Positions 1 to 22,056 of a stretch of DNA of 64,000 nucleotides are shown here, in pieces (position 1 is the stretch's first letter; every line of letters starts with the position of its first letter). The position numbers were made by a program, and so were the translations under genes. This DNA is from Isoetes taiwanensis (Eukaryota > Streptophyta > Lycopodiopsida > Isoetales > Isoetaceae). The notes beneath the pieces were generated by a model. It was not told the origin of the DNA, searched no databases, and was given only the letters and a program-made list of their open reading frames with translations. The DNA is taken from contig JAJEKV010000136.1 in assembly GCA_021234155.1 (NCBI GenBank), positions 434,001-498,000 of the forward strand. The letters are read 5' to 3'.

Positions 1-1020
1 CGGATACTTGTAGGTGGGTGTCACCTCCACTTGTTGCCCTCGATAAGTGAATGAAGGGGCCTTGGATGGCGCGAGGATGAGATTAGGACCACCTTGGTCT
101 TGGCGATTGAGCGTTCATGTGCGTGGCACGGCGAGAATGTATCCGAGCATCTAAGTGAGGCGCATATCCTCGGAGTGTGAGCTAAGAGGTCAACATCGTC
201 TGCATAGATGAGTTGTCCGATGACTGATGCAAAAGTTGGGTCCCGCCACCCCATTGTCCATGAGCGGTGTTCCAACCGGTCAATGTATGAACCAAACAAT
301 GTTGGGGAAAGAGGACATCCTCGGGCGGACCCCAATTTGCTAGTGAATGGTTGTCCCGTCATCAAGATCCGCCTCGTACAACTCTCGTACAACCTGTGAT
401 ATCTTGCATTTTGCATATCCACGGGAACCTCTAGTTGCCGCAATCTTTCCCATAACTTTTCCCGAGGCGCGGTGTCAAAAGCCTTCGCCAAAGTCAACAA
501 AGCAACAATACAGGTCCCGACGGTTTACGCTATCCTCAACCAAAGTCCTCAATGTGAAGATATGATCAATGGTTGAATGCCGAGGTCTCGAACCCGCTTG
601 TGTGAGAGCTCGCGACACTTTGCTTGCGCCCACCACGGTCAATTGTTGCTCAATAATGCCCTAGCGGTTTGGCAAACACCGAACCCGACCATGATTGTTC
701 GGTAATTGGTTGGACTATGTGGATCTCCCGCCTTGTAAATGGGGACAACTCGCTTGTGGTCCCTTCTTTGGGGGAATCCTTCTGTGGCGCTACGTTGAAC
801 ATAGTGGTTAGGACTGGTACCATAGGCTCCCCTGCCCACTTGAGCAACTCTGCCTGCATACCATCCAGGTCCGTTGCTTTCCCATTGGCCAAACGCTGCA
901 GACCCTGGGTAACATCATCCTCTGTGATTTCTAATGTCGGACCATTCTGTGGGGGTATGAGTGCTCGTGTCCCTTGAGGATCATAGAGTTCTTTGCGGTA
1001 TTGTTCCCATTTGCTCATTA
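1..1020 (-). pseudogene. LINE reverse transcriptase domain, partial and frameshifted
   Basis: The palm-domain motif YADDVDLL is encoded at 206-183, with the RGCPLSP block of non-LTR reverse transcriptases about 50 residues upstream. The upstream part (1018-650) carries the segment with LQRLANGKATDLDG and ELLKWAG that begins this RT family. Several frame changes separate the two parts. The enzyme would have carried out target-primed reverse transcription; this copy cannot be translated through. The thumb and the C-terminal zinc region lie beyond the window edge. Confidence 0.85.
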
Positions 1021-2229
1021 GTGATGTTCCCGTAGGGTCGGGCTGGCTTTCGAAGAACCTTGCACCAAAAGATTATAGGATGGCTTTTCAACATGGAAAA
1101 CATTTCCCTTTGATGACGTGCAATGTAATCGAGATTTCTTTGCCTTCAAGAAAGCACGATCGTGTGTGGTGGCATGTGGGCGCATTGGGGATCGTGATCC
1201 GGCGGAGCCGGCATTTGTATTCCTTACACTCAAGATCAAACCACCGATTACGGGGAATGTTGCATCCCCGCGGATACCTCTTGGGCATGCTACCAAAACA
1301 TCTTTTTACAAAGCGATTACCAAGGAGCTCAATCAGGTGACCGTTTTCTTTGCTCTAGCGTGGGGGCCCGCAAAATTCGAAAAGGTCATCTATGAGCATA
1401 TCAAGATAATCCTTTGCCTGCTCATAATCCAATCGCATAGCGAGGTATACAAGGGAGCCGTAGAAGGGGTTCTAGCGACCGCTAAGCCAACTGCGGGGTA
1501 GAGTGGAAGGTGATCTCGAAGTCCGTCTCCTCATCTCTCTTCATGCGTGCCTACCCGAAAGTGGTTGATCAAATGTACATCCTGCTCAACGACTAGTAGA
1601 TAGTCCACCACACTAGATCCTCCACCCTGATTCTCTTGTCTGCAGGTGCACTTACAGGAGGAAGGCCACTGTGCCAGGCCATTACAAATTACCAAGTCAA
1701 AGACACCACATAGTAGAAGCAACTGCCTGCCAAAGCGCGTGACCTGACTATCATCTGATGTTCGTGGCCAAGTCGCCTCCGCGGGGCGCAGCTGTAACAC
1801 ATCCTGAGCCAAAGGATCAAGTCTCATGGGCTGCTCTACTCCTGTCCGTGCATTGAAGTCCCCAAGGAGTACCACACTACCCAACTATCTATGTTGCTAT
1901 ATGTCATCATATAGATCGACATATGGAGCTAGCCTATCCACATCTGAGTGGGCATGGTAAAAGTTACTTTCTGCATGTGGAAAGTAGCAAGCAGCCAAGA
2001 AGAGAGGGTTGCCACTACAGTGCGATCCACACCCACAAGTACCGGTTGTCTCGTCAATCTTGTGCGGGAAGACCGACCGTGCCAAAGACTCCGGTAATAA
2101 CAGGCAACCCCTCCATGTCCCCTCTTGCCACATGCGACTATTGAAGACCGAGAAATGTTGATAGCCTAAAAGATCGGTAGCTTTGTGCCTGCGTGCTCCC
2201 TGTGTCTCCATGAGGAAGATGAGATCCAT
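1021..2229 (-). pseudogene. LINE endonuclease (exonuclease-endonuclease-phosphatase fold) and linker
   Basis: The N-terminal half (2229-1897) contains FLMETQ, as in the MET/NET motif of LINE endonucleases. The second half (1884-1531) contains LLGDFNAR, the catalytic GDFNA motif, and later FDLVICNG and VVDYLLV, which correspond to the usual DY motif. Between 1520 and 1020 is a degraded linker that matches the one in the 41.3-kb copy. The domain nicks target DNA to prime reverse transcription. A stop separates the two halves, so this is a relic. Confidence 0.85.
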
Positions 2230-2943
2230 ACCGCAAAGAACAGAAAGTTGAGACTATCCCCTTCGCCATGGGAAACCCTCGACAATTCCAGAGACCACCA
2301 AGGCACATTCCCTATTTGTTAGCAAAGCAGAGGGCATGCGCAGATTGAGTTGTGGGGAAGAGTGGGAAGCTGCAGCGCATCCGAGTCATGTGGATGAGTG
2401 AGAAGCGAGGGGTTGGGGAGAAGAGTGAGAAGCAAAAGATAGGAGTTGGGGTGGCATATGACTAAGGAGTAGTGGCAAAGTGGCAAAGCAGGGCATGGGG
2501 CTGGGAGCGCACGGTGGAGGAGCATGATCGAGGAGGTGGGGGCTGCAGCTGAATGGCCCGGAGGGTCAAGCAAAGAACATTGGTGAGCTTAAAAAATGTG
2601 CATCTTGCCTCAAACTAGTCCCCGCAGCTCCTCCTTGACAAAGCGGATGCCTCGAACCTTGGTGAGCTCATGCCTTGGGACTCTTGTTATTTGGGTGAGG
2701 TCTCGGTCCACATACAAGGATGTTCCCTTCAATTGCTTGCCCCGGGCGCTAAAAGATGGGGCATCCCCGCACTTGCATATCCGCCATCGCGGAATATGAC
2801 AATACGGTTGTAGGCGTAACGCCGAGCACCATGACTACCGGCTCGAGCAATGTGTACAGGCCCGTGCAATGTCATACGATTGATGATCGTAGACCGAGTC
2901 GGTGAATAAGATTCTCTCCCTCTTCTTCCCAAGCAGCCACGGA

Positions 2944-3929
2944 TCACCAAATTATGACCTCTCCAGATGCATTCACTAAGCTCACGTGGATCAACGTTTC
3001 TTTGGGACGGACATGTACCGGCTTTGCCGCGTGAGTTGAAGGATTTGTCCGATGTCCATGAACAGGAGGGTCCTGTTGGCGTGGAGGGAATGGTGAAGTA
3101 GGACGTCGTGGTGCCTGCCTAGACTGACTTCGCATGGGTGCTTGAGCATGGGTGGCATCTGAGGTGCCTGAGATTGCCTCTGCCTTTTGAAGCCGAGCTC
3201 GGCTCTGTTTGCTGGAATTGTTTTCGCCGCTCCAACTCGGATACACAATTTTGCAAGGCCTCGTGTGCATTGGATGGAGTCCTTTCCCCTGTTGGATTGT
3301 AGCTTCTCGTAGCTCGTGTGCCTCTTGCTCTTGAACAAGGGAACGCTGTTCCAACTTGAGGTAATTACATCATCTGTTGATGTGAAGGTGATCTCCATTG
3401 TGCTGATCCTGTTCTGAAGGGCCTGCTGTAGCAACTGACTTTCGTTAGTTGCTATCTGAAATGCCCCCTGAGTGGCAATGACATCTGCAATGTCTGATCG
3501 AAGACGGGAGATATCAGTGACCATCTCCTGCTCAATTCTCTCCTTGTCCTTCATTATAACTTCATCTCTGGTAGACATGGTGTCTATTTGTGCCCGGAGG
3601 CCAGCAAGAGTCTGGCTATCCTGCTCCCTTTCAAACTGCAACAAGCGAATACTGTCAAGCAATTGTTGCACTTGGGTCTCAATGCCTGCAAACTGTTGCT
3701 TTACTATAGCCAGTTGCTTCTTAAGCACTTGGGGGACGGAGGCTTGTTGCTCTTCTGCCAGGTGTGAGATCTGAGTGGTGTGATCCTCAACCATCGCCAA
3801 CAAGTTATCGGAGAGAAATCCGAGAACTTGTTGAATTGGCCAGTACGCCATCTTATCTTGTCGAGGTGAACATGGCATGGTGCAAGGAATTTGATAAGGT
3901 ACTAGGTGATTCATGTTATTGATATACAT
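2944..3929 (-). pseudogene. LINE ORF1-like coiled-coil protein, degraded
   Basis: A 312-residue open frame on the minus strand has a glutamine-, leucine- and glutamate-rich central part (roughly residues 45-190) with heptad spacing, as expected of a coiled coil. A second frame (3354-2944) is rich in basic, proline and glutamine residues and probably continues the original protein after a frameshift. Position upstream of the endonuclease suits ORF1, the RNA-binding partner of ORF2p. I see no clear zinc knuckle, so the assignment rests on position and composition. The first codon chosen at 3929 is not supported independently. Confidence 0.5.
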
Positions 3930-5689
3930 ACGACTTGTTGGAGAGCCAAATTAAAGAATTAGGGTCATTTCACTTACCAATTTCACACACAGTCCTGGTA
4001 CTAATAAGTATGAACTGTATGATAGTAACAAGATAAAGTTTGATGATTTTTTGAAATTTTGTAAGTAATGTTTTGCATTCATATTGTTGGTTACTAATGT
4101 AATTGCCTGAATTTTTTGCAGAGGCCAAGGGAAAACGTGTGGCAAGATATGGTTAGGAGGAAGAAGGTAAATTTTGTTAAAGCGGTATTTCTTGACATTG
4201 TCTTTTTGTTGTAAATGTCTGCTGTGGCATTCGACAATGTCTAACCAGAATTGGAGTTGCCAAAGGCTTAGCAGGAATATCTAGACCCTTGCTAGACCTT
4301 GCATGTCATATGCAGCCACCGCCATTAATAAGCCAGTGTCATAAACAATATATCATGAAGCGGCTTTTTCTTTAAATAAAAAATGGAAATAACAAATTCT
4401 GCTCTTTCTATGCAAAATTAATCATTGAACACTGCTTATGCCCGTTCAGACATATTTCAAGCTATGCCAGACCATAAAGGCAAGATACGTGTAGATTGTT
4501 ATAGCTTATTACTAAGCTAGAAATCAGACTAATAGCTAAATCTAGATGGTGATTTTATCTATACATGCCATTCTATGCATAATTTTATTTGCCATTTCTA
4601 ATCCTTGTGTCCTTTTTTTTTGGAAAGGGGATAGAAAAATCATGCAGCAACAAACAACATGAAAGTAGCAGGGCATGCATAGAGTTAGGTTCTTTGGTTT
4701 GTGCTGTTTGCCATGGATTTTATGAAAGGTTTAATGGCAGCTAAAGGACACGTTAAAGAACAATGGTATTTTCTAAGTTACATGTGCTTTAAATGCACTT
4801 GGTTTGTTTTAAATCATACAATATTTAGAAGTTTTGGTAATTCCATAGTCTGCTATTAACAGAGAGGTATTGACATTTAGAGATTTCCATGTTAAGGCAT
4901 TAACTAAAGTTCATTTATCAGACAGGTTGAGAGCTTAGAATATTTTGAGAAGTTATTAGACTGAAGCTTAAAAAAAGAAAGAAAGTAAAAATAGGGTACC
5001 CACGATTCAATCGTGTCCGCCAGTCATGACTCACCACGTGTCAAATCTTCTTTTGAAGAATATATTGTTTTGAAGTCATGGACAATGCGAAATTTTGCAG
5101 AGGATTCTTGGCTTGACCCGACATTCCCATGATTTCACTCGACATTCCGACCATTTTGCGCAACCTAATCAATCCGAGGAGTCACTAGTGCCTCCGCGCC
5201 GCGCCTCGGCACTGCTTCCACCTCGGAATTTAGACCGGCGTCATTCATGTACAAAGAAGGGGATGTGCGAGGCAAGGTGACTAGATTGCAAACCTCCAGA
5301 ACCTCCATATCTCCGAACAACTAAAATTGGAATAGTTTTGTCATTGCAATGTTTTTTGATCGCTCGATTCACGTTACCCTACGTTAGGAACACGCATTTG
5401 CAACCAAAGTTAATTTGCAGTATGTCAGTTCCGCAGCTGCATGATGGGATTTCTTGGTGTATTTCTCACGCAAGCTCCCCTTTCTTCGTGGGGGTGATGT
5501 GGATTTATTTGGTGGTCAGTCGTAAAATCAAAGGCCTAGATTGGGCCGATTGCCAATATTCAAAGCACAATTAATCTAGGGGGCAAGCGAATGCGCCGCC
5601 CTTGACAAAGTAATAATTTAGGTGTAAAGAACCGAAATGGCGTGTAGCTAAGAAGGAAATTTGGGATTAAGGGGGTGAATATTGACCAT
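3930..5689. other. Intergenic, AT-rich, no recognised gene
   Basis: No protein or RNA family is recognised. Around 4000-4160 there is an exon-like piece with a possible GT-AG intron, but the joined frame is short and matches nothing I know. Short ORFs at 5095-5574 show no domain. Confidence 0.5.
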
Positions 5690-6147
5690 TAGGAAAGGAG
5701 CATGTTGCGGTCGATAAAAAGGGAAGTTGGAGGGCGCGAAAGGAGGCGCGAGAAGGGGACGGCCATGGCGCCGCACCCTGGCGCCCTTGCCACGCGGCGC
5801 AATGTGATTGGGTCCAGACTGATTGCGACTAGTGACTGGCTGCCGCGTGGCTTTCCGGACCCTCAGCCGTCAGAGTCGCACGTTCCCATGAGCTGTTGCA
5901 GATGCTGTGCCCTTTTCAGCTTTGTTGTTTGTTGCACTGCAGTGGGGCTTGCTATGCTACGTTGGAGCACTGCCCTTTCTAACATCCGTTTCTGCACCTT
6001 GATCCCGTGGCGCTGTTGCTTGCTTCAACCTGGTCTGCTTCAAGCTTCCCAGCGATTTTTTTAGCTCGAGATACCGCGCCCATTCGCCCTCCTTAGGGCT
6101 TCCTCTGCTCTTTTCAGCTCCTGACTTCACTGTTAGCTTTTAATTTG
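5690..6147 (+). promoter_or_regulatory. Probable promoter-proximal region and 5' UTR exon of the CHD gene
   Basis: Sequence turns sharply GC- and CT-rich here compared with both sides, as at plant transcript starts. A good donor (GAG followed by GTATGC, near 6149) and an acceptor-like TTAG at 7526-7529, just before the start codon, would define a 5' UTR intron of about 1.4 kb. The ORF inside this stretch shows no domain and is treated as untranslated leader. Transcript evidence is absent, so this is inference from composition and splice signals. Confidence 0.4.
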
Positions 6148-7536
6148 AGGTATGCGTTTGTTGGGCTTGCAATTTACCTTTTAAGTTGTTCCAGCTACTT
6201 GCTGTTACGTTCGTGGGAAATGTGATGCGATAACTCGTTTGTTGGTTGCCCATCTTGGTCATTCGATGTTCTTATATGTTTATTGAAAGTTAAGGTGCTG
6301 CCCGTTATTATTCAGAACCTGTGGTGGGGGGCAAATCCTGAAATAGTTTATGAACCTAAAGCTAGTTTGTGAAGCATTTCTTCTACATTCTGGGGTTATG
6401 CTACAGTAATGAAATGAAGTGTATGAATAGTCCCATGTCAAAGCATAACTCGTTCAGTGCATATGTGGCCCAAACAACAGAATTGGTTATGGTCTGCACT
6501 TTGTTCTAGATTTCCTACTAAATGGAAAATATCCACATTTGATTGCAACTGGGGTATTATGGACATGCCCATGTCACTTATGACTGCAGCAAAAATAAAG
6601 AGGACGTAAGGAACACAACAACAGGCTATAACACGTGAAGCTGAACATCAGGCCACTTGCTTATGTGTTTATAATGCAGCAAAGGTGGCACAGGATAGAT
6701 TGAAACACCCTGTACAGCATTTGTATATAATGGACTTTTGCAGGCGTGTTCTTGCACTGGCATTCATTTGGTTACATCAATCTTCCTTATCAGTCTCTGC
6801 CTTATGGATGCCAATGTCAGCATGACTTATTTTACATCGTGGTATGATTCATCCTAACTAGGACATGCAGCATCATGCTAGTTCATTCATGTTCCCACAG
6901 CAACACAGCCTTACCAGTATAATGCAATAACAAATTCACATACATGGATACTTGATCTCTATCACCTTATAAATGCACACTGGCACTCCATTCTTTGTGA
7001 CACTCATCGTGGCCTGACAACCTCTAAAGCTCAATCTATCCTTAGGTCAGATTGTGCATTGTTATCGACTATTTATAGAACCTGCTGTGCTTTTTCAGTT
7101 ATATTTCTGCTTAAAATCAGCTTATGATGCACACAACATATATAATTTGAGGCTCACATTCTTCAACTTCAGCATCCAAAGGATATGAACTTCAAACGGT
7201 TACAGGTTCTTGTAATCCTTAATTAGAACAGTGTCAAGCACAAGTTATCAAAATTACATGCCACTTCTAAGATGCTTTGGAACTACGGCATTTATCACCT
7301 ATTCCATTTGCACAATGAGGATGTTGAAGTTGCTTCATGTTGGGTTTGAATGTTTGTGCATTGACAGAAGATATGGTGAAGTAAACAATGGAATCAGAAG
7401 AAGGAATTAAATTTTCCCCTAGGATGCTTGTTATGATTTTAAGCTGACGTTATAATAAGTAGCAATGCCAATTGATTAAGTTCAAGTAATGCATTTGGGA
7501 GCTACGTATTAGAGGACTAACCTGCTTAGCAACTTG
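6148..7536 (+). other. Putative 5' UTR intron of the CHD gene
   Basis: No coding signal is seen. The stretch is AT-rich with no recognised repeat and lies between the presumed leader exon and the first coding exon. Confidence 0.35.
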
Positions 7537-16862
<9,326 letters not shown>

Positions 16863-17472
16863 AGAGGGCATTTCTACCTCTTGTAAAAGTTTTGACCTAT
16901 TTCGGAGAACAAGATATCACGTAGGTGGTTCATTGAGCTTCTCATGATTCAGTTGCTTCTGAGCTAGGGGCAGCAGGGCATGGTCCCGTTTTTAAAGGAG
17001 ACAAATGTATAGTATACTGAGATTCTATATCAAGGGTCTTTTCCAAATTCTATTAAAATAGTTACTACAAATAGGAGGCTCTCTGTTCATAGTGCAAATT
17101 CCGTGGTAGAGAGCTAGTTTTGAACTCTGAGGGTGTAATGTCGCAATCATTACTGCTCTTTGCTCTCCTCTTTTGCCGTCCGTAAAGTTCTAGGACCGAT
17201 TGACCTGGGTAAACTGAGATATATCTGGAATGAGACGTATCCGCTCCAAAGATAATGACTTGCTGGAGAACATTAGAAACCCCATTGGTATCGAAACACA
17301 AAAGATAACTCAAAAGGGTTTTAAAGAACTGGCAAGACCTGATGGTAGCAACAAAGCAAGTGCATTCATGCCCTTTTGCGAACCCAACAAAACCCCAAAA
17401 ACCCCAAAGACAAAACACACAACCACTCAATAGTAGCCACTAGGTTTAGAACCTTGGTGGGGGTCACTGCAA
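16863..17472. other. 3' flank of the CHD gene
   Basis: Probable 3' UTR and downstream spacer, AT-rich. No clear canonical AATAAA is seen, and no gene is recognised on either strand. Confidence 0.4.
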
Positions 17473-17672
17473 CCCAAAGCTTTAGTACTAGGATGGGCTT
17501 CATCCTACAAGATAGCGTGGTAGTTGTCTAAAAGGATAAGCCAACAATGACCGTTTTTGGTTTTGCGCTCCGCCCAAAGCTTTAGTACTAGGATGGGCTT
17601 CATCCTACAAGATAGCGTGGTAGTTGTCTAAAAGGATAAGCCAACAATGACCGTTTTTGGTTTTGCGCTCCG
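17473..17672. repeat. Perfect 100-bp tandem duplication with internal hairpin
   Basis: The unit at 17473-17572 is repeated without visible change at 17573-17672. Each unit contains a 7-bp perfect inverted repeat (TAGGATG, loop GGCTT, CATCCTA). The lack of differences points to a recent duplication or to copy correction. The unit matches no family I know. Confidence 0.9.
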
Positions 17673-19390
17673 CCCCAAGCATTGCAAGGATCGAAAAGAA
17701 CTACAGGGAAACTTTGGAAACTTTGGATGTCTTTTAACTCCAAAAACAAAAAATATGAATTACATGCATTGCTTGTACAATGTAAAAGAACATAAAACAA
17801 AGGGTTGAGCTAATGTTGCACTAGAATAAAGCATGCTATTGCATGCATCTTTTGCTTAAAGTGGTCATAATTAGTTACGTGGTTTAAGTGTATCTTTAAT
17901 AAGGTTACCCCTCTTTCCTATTTTTTAAGCTAGGTAGGCTTTGACTGCAGTAGTCTGGGAGTAGAATCACAGACTCGATGGTGAAGCCACGAAGGCTGCT
18001 CATGCACATCCAACAGATTTCATTATTGTTAATGTTATTGTTTTGGTGTTGGATTGTGTTGGCTCTGGAGGAAATTGGTGGTCTCTTGGTGCAACAAACT
18101 GGAGTGAAGGATTGAGGAGGAGGCTTGACTGCAAGTTTTGGAAGCCATTGTTCTGGTATTTATGGATTCAAACCCCACATTCATAGTGCTGTGGAGATTT
18201 AGACGATGGCAGATCTTTCTTGTCTGTGCACAAAACCGACTCTCATGAATTTGTGCTTATTCTTGGCCGGTTGGGTCTTTACCTGTGGGTCTATGTGACG
18301 GGCCTGGCCAGCTAACCTCTTGGTAACTGGAGATCCCATCAATCTCGACCGTTTGGCCTATTAAAGCCTAGAAACCTAAGAAAGTAATTCATGCATACTT
18401 AGGTAAAGAATTTAGTCTTTGTATATATATTCCAAGGTCCCAATATATCATTACCCACATAACCGACAATATCCTCACACACAATTTATCCATTTACAAT
18501 CATAGCTTCAAGCCAAAAATAGAATAATAATCAAGTGTATTTAATTGACAATTTCCACTCTACTCTCGCTTTCTCAAAGCTTGGCTAGTATCTCGCACTT
18601 CTGCTTACACCATCAACCATGGGGTTAGTCACAAGGACTAAGTGTGGATCAAGGTTTTGGGGCATGCCTAAGCAACAACACATACATCAATCCAATAACA
18701 TTAACCTTACCGTAGCCTCGCCTTGTAATTCAAGTTATTAGACCAACAAGCATATCCACCATGCGTAATTAATCCATGAATATCTACTATATAACACAAC
18801 CATTGCAACTCAATCCACATTCAATATAACATAATGATAACTTAGCAACCATAGCACCACAGATTGCAACCAATATTCCTCTGGGTCTGAGCAAGGTCAA
18901 CTCGGCTGATCAGGCCAGTGACATAGAGGGGGGGTAACCACGTGTGTACACACCCATCCACGCTGCGTCTAGCATTGATGTTGTACCATATGGTATCAAC
19001 GCCCGATGTTCAAATAATACCATTTACATAGCACTGTGCAATAACCGCAAGTCTAGACCATCACACCTAGACTCCGGCCCCAGAGGTCTATACCAAAGAA
19101 TTATACCATAGATAACTCATCACACATTCCAAGGCAGGTTGCCCAATAGAACATTTTCATCCATATAATGCAATAACATATCAACATATCAACTACGTTT
19201 AAGATAAAAATGTCCAATAACATTTTTTACAATATTCGACTAGGTCATCTTTTCATAAACTATTATATGCGGGTTCAAGACATTCACCTTAATAACAATC
19301 CAACGTAACTTAATCTTTATATTTATAACCTTAACTTTTACTAAATTTATTAACATTTTGTCTTTATTTTGTCTTGCTTTAATTTTTTGG
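17673..19390. other. Unassigned repeat-like intergenic sequence
   Basis: No open frame with a domain is present. The part at about 18540-19150 has the even composition and short inverted motifs often seen in LTR element remains, including the 12-bp palindrome GTGTGTACACAC, but no termini or polyprotein motif can be shown. Confidence 0.3.
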
Positions 19391-19467
19391 CAGGGTTGCC
19401 TAACCCGAGGTGCATACTTTGCTGCAATTCTAGCTATGCCACGTGTTCTGCCATGTCACCTAAAATA
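19391..19467 (+). repeat. Dispersed repeat copy A (second copy at 27486-27560)
   Basis: Both copies start with CAGGGTTGCCTAACC or a close variant, then share GCAATTCTAG and TATGCCACGTG in the same order and spacing. The match fades after about 75 bp. Upstream of each is a T-rich run. Confidence 0.6.
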
Positions 19468-19944
19468 ATTTTGAGCCGCCCGATTCTCATTTCGAATCCC
19501 AGGGCCAGGGAAATTAGAAAACTCAAGAAATTCTCTGCCGTGCCAGGCATGAGATCTTCACAAGAATACCCGAATGCCTTCTATCGGGGACTTTAAGCCT
19601 TGCCTTCTACTGCAAGGTGAAGTTTTTCTCTTCTCTATACGCTTCTGTTTTCATTATAGTGCTTTTAGCTATCCCATGCTCATTTGTTCTCCTTCATTTG
19701 CTCATCACATTCTTTACCTATTTAGAATTACTTTTGTAGGTCTGATATTTCGTATTTTTTACTATTTTCATGTAAATTGACTGATGGTTTCTCTAACAAC
19801 ATTATTTAATGGTTATAAAGGTCTAAGGTCTAAGGTCTATTCCTTCAGGCTTAGATTTATTTAATGTATTTTGCAGTGTTAAAGTTCTTTTTGGATTTTA
19901 GAACTTGTTAGAAGGTTATGCTTTTAAGGCTTGAAGATAATACA

Positions 19945-20515
19945 AAGTTTTGCTTTTGGGACCAACCGTTGAGCATCGTGAAGTTGCTCTGTCCAGGAAC
20001 ACTGCTTATTACCTTTTGATGGAATGCATCAAAAGCAAAGATCTAAACACATTGAGTACAATTCCTTGGTCATCCTTACAAGTAGGTCTGAAAGTTTTTT
20101 ACAATTATAATGTCTTATTCCAGTCCTCAAAGGGTAATATAAGCTGCTGCGATGGTTGTCAGAATTGTCTTGGAAGATTTTAAGGACATCTGATGCAACT
20201 CCAAACATCAAGGACAGGGGTATGCAATAGTCTTTATTAGGTGAGTTATTAGGAAGCATTTTAGGAGCACAAAAATGATAGGATATGACTATTCTAGAGC
20301 AAAATAAAGATGTCCTAGTGGTTATGAATCAAGTTAGGGCTCCAGTTATTTGTATATGTGGAAGATGAGGATAGTTCAAATGCTCAAACATTTGTTGCTG
20401 AATGTAGGAACATGGTGCATGCTCGTTTGGTATTTGACAAATGAGATGAAGGATTTATACCAGATTTGCCAACTTATGCGTAAGTTGTGCAGTCATTCAA
20501 AAGGGCAAGTAAGTG
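19945..20515 (+). pseudogene. Possible remnant of a P-class PPR gene
   Basis: Near 20400-20510 the conceptual frame reads ARLVFDK, a stop, then DEGFIPDLPTYA and VVQSFKRA. This fits the junction of two 35-residue P-type repeats, where a G/F-IPD-x-x-T-Y pattern is usual. The frame is interrupted by stops. The piece at 19945-20075 has an open stretch of about 40 residues that I do not recognise and that may not belong to it. Confidence 0.25.
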
Positions 20516-20591
20516 GAAAGATATTTTATTAAAATAGGTTTCATCAAGAAGGGCATATTTATTTGGAACAAAATATTTTTACCCGGTTATT

Positions 20592-21115
20592 GTGATTCCA
20601 TCGCAAAAAAAATTCCATCCCGCGGAATCACCGGTAGGAGACCACATTATCCGTGCAGAGCCCCGTTATCCGTGCAGACCGACAGGGTCGCTGGTCATTT
20701 ATACCTTCCCGCTGAATCACAACTTTGCTATTCCGCCGGATGGAATCACCGCTCATGTATTCCACCGCACGGAATCACAACCGTATTATTTATTCCGCGA
20801 GGCGGAATCACAATCATGTTATTCCGCCGAGGCGGAATCACAACGTATTATTTATTCCCCAAGACGGAATCACAATCGTGTTATTCCGCCCGGGCGGAAT
20901 CACAACCTTGCTATTCCGCCGCACGGAATCACGAACGCCCGATTCCGGTGAGATGGAATCACCACCACCACGATCCCACCGCATTTAATCACAACATTGC
21001 TATTCCGCCGGATGGAATCACAACCATGCGATTCGTTCCGGTGGAATCACAAATGTAAGATTCTTGAGATGGAATCACCACGAATGCATTCCGCCCGATG
21101 GTATCACAACCGCTG
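20592..21115. repeat. Left subterminal array of degenerate ~30-bp units
   Basis: Roughly fourteen units alternate GGAATCACAA and TATTCCGCC with short variable spacers. The pair ATTCCGCC and GGCGGAAT makes many units palindromic. The units are diverged but keep phase. They are GC-richer than the flanks. Confidence 0.85.
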
Positions 21116-22056
21116 GCAGATTCTCAAAGTATAACTTACATTTGCTTGCTTTGCTTGCTTGCTACATTTGCTTGCTACATTTGCTTGCAAAAGCAAGCGT
21201 GGTGGATTGAATGGAAGAAAATATAAAGTTGTGCTACTCCATTATGCTTTGCCCCTGAATTTTTATGGATGGGGATTTGAACCCCTTGCCAATATTGGCA
21301 ATGCCATGGCCTCTTTAAAGCAAGAAAAAAAACAAGGAACGGGGTATTTTCAAGCAAGAACAACATAAAACTGGGACTCAGGGAGAAAAAAAAAAATGTT
21401 TAACCGGATTGAGCAGGGAAGCAAAGATGCAAGATGTATGTGTTCTATGCAAAATGTAACGGAATGGAGATGATATGTAAAAATGCGGATGAAGGCAGAA
21501 AAAAATGCCGAATTAACCATGGGATCGTAAACAAATGCAGAAGTATTAACGAGTGGTCTGAAAAAATGTGACAGGAAAACGAGTCCGTCCTCTTCACTCT
21601 GCTTTTCGACCTCGGCATTGCCCGAATCCACCGACATCCGGGCGGAAGAAATCCAAACTCATTTTTAGGCCCCTAAGTGCTCCCCACAAGCTGAAACTTG
21701 TACAGAGCTTTTAAAAATACTAGATAAATTAGAAGACAGGATCTTTGTGGAGGTAGAGCCGATGAGCGGAAAAGCCTAAAGAATTATCGGGGAAGCGGGT
21801 TGTGATGATACGGTGAAAACACCCATAAAGCGGGTTTTCGCCCGGTTCTTTTGGTCGACCTCCTTTTGTGGGCAATACAGAGCTCATAGGGAGCTTTGTC
21901 GGAGCCCACCCGTAAAAGTTTTCAATAAAGCTGCTAGAAGAAGCACCACAGGTCATGTTCTACTCAGAACCCCCCTCCCCTTCCTCTTTTGACTTCTATT
22001 CTCCATTACGAATTCAAGAAGAAATGTTTTACAATCCTCTTTCCTCTGTTTCTTGT

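Larger units (their letters stand above)
1..3929 (-). mobile_element. LINE (non-LTR retrotransposon) relic, 3' part off the window edge
   Basis: Read on the minus strand, the block gives in order a coiled-coil ORF1-like segment (about 3929-2944), an endonuclease (about 2229-1530), a linker, and a reverse transcriptase that runs off position 1. This is the order of a plant L1-type LINE. The coding frame is broken by stops and shifts, so the copy is dead. Its endonuclease and linker match the relic at 41.3-42.8 kb residue for residue in many places, so both are one family. The stretch 2230-2944 is probably the 5' end of ORF2 and the inter-ORF spacer; I see no conserved motif there. Confidence 0.85.

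Noticed and set aside
4000-4160. A small two-exon gene (KFDDFLKF followed by QGKTCG)
   Set aside because: The only open join needs an alternative acceptor, and neither piece shows a known domain.
5702-6064. A 120-codon protein gene
   Set aside because: It lies in the presumed GC-rich leader of the CHD gene and shows no domain; leader exons of this composition often give chance frames.
20592-21115. A CRISPR-like array
   Set aside because: Units are degenerate and palindromic with no conserved repeat-spacer regularity, and the host is a plant. The mirrored array at the other end shows it belongs to a transposon.
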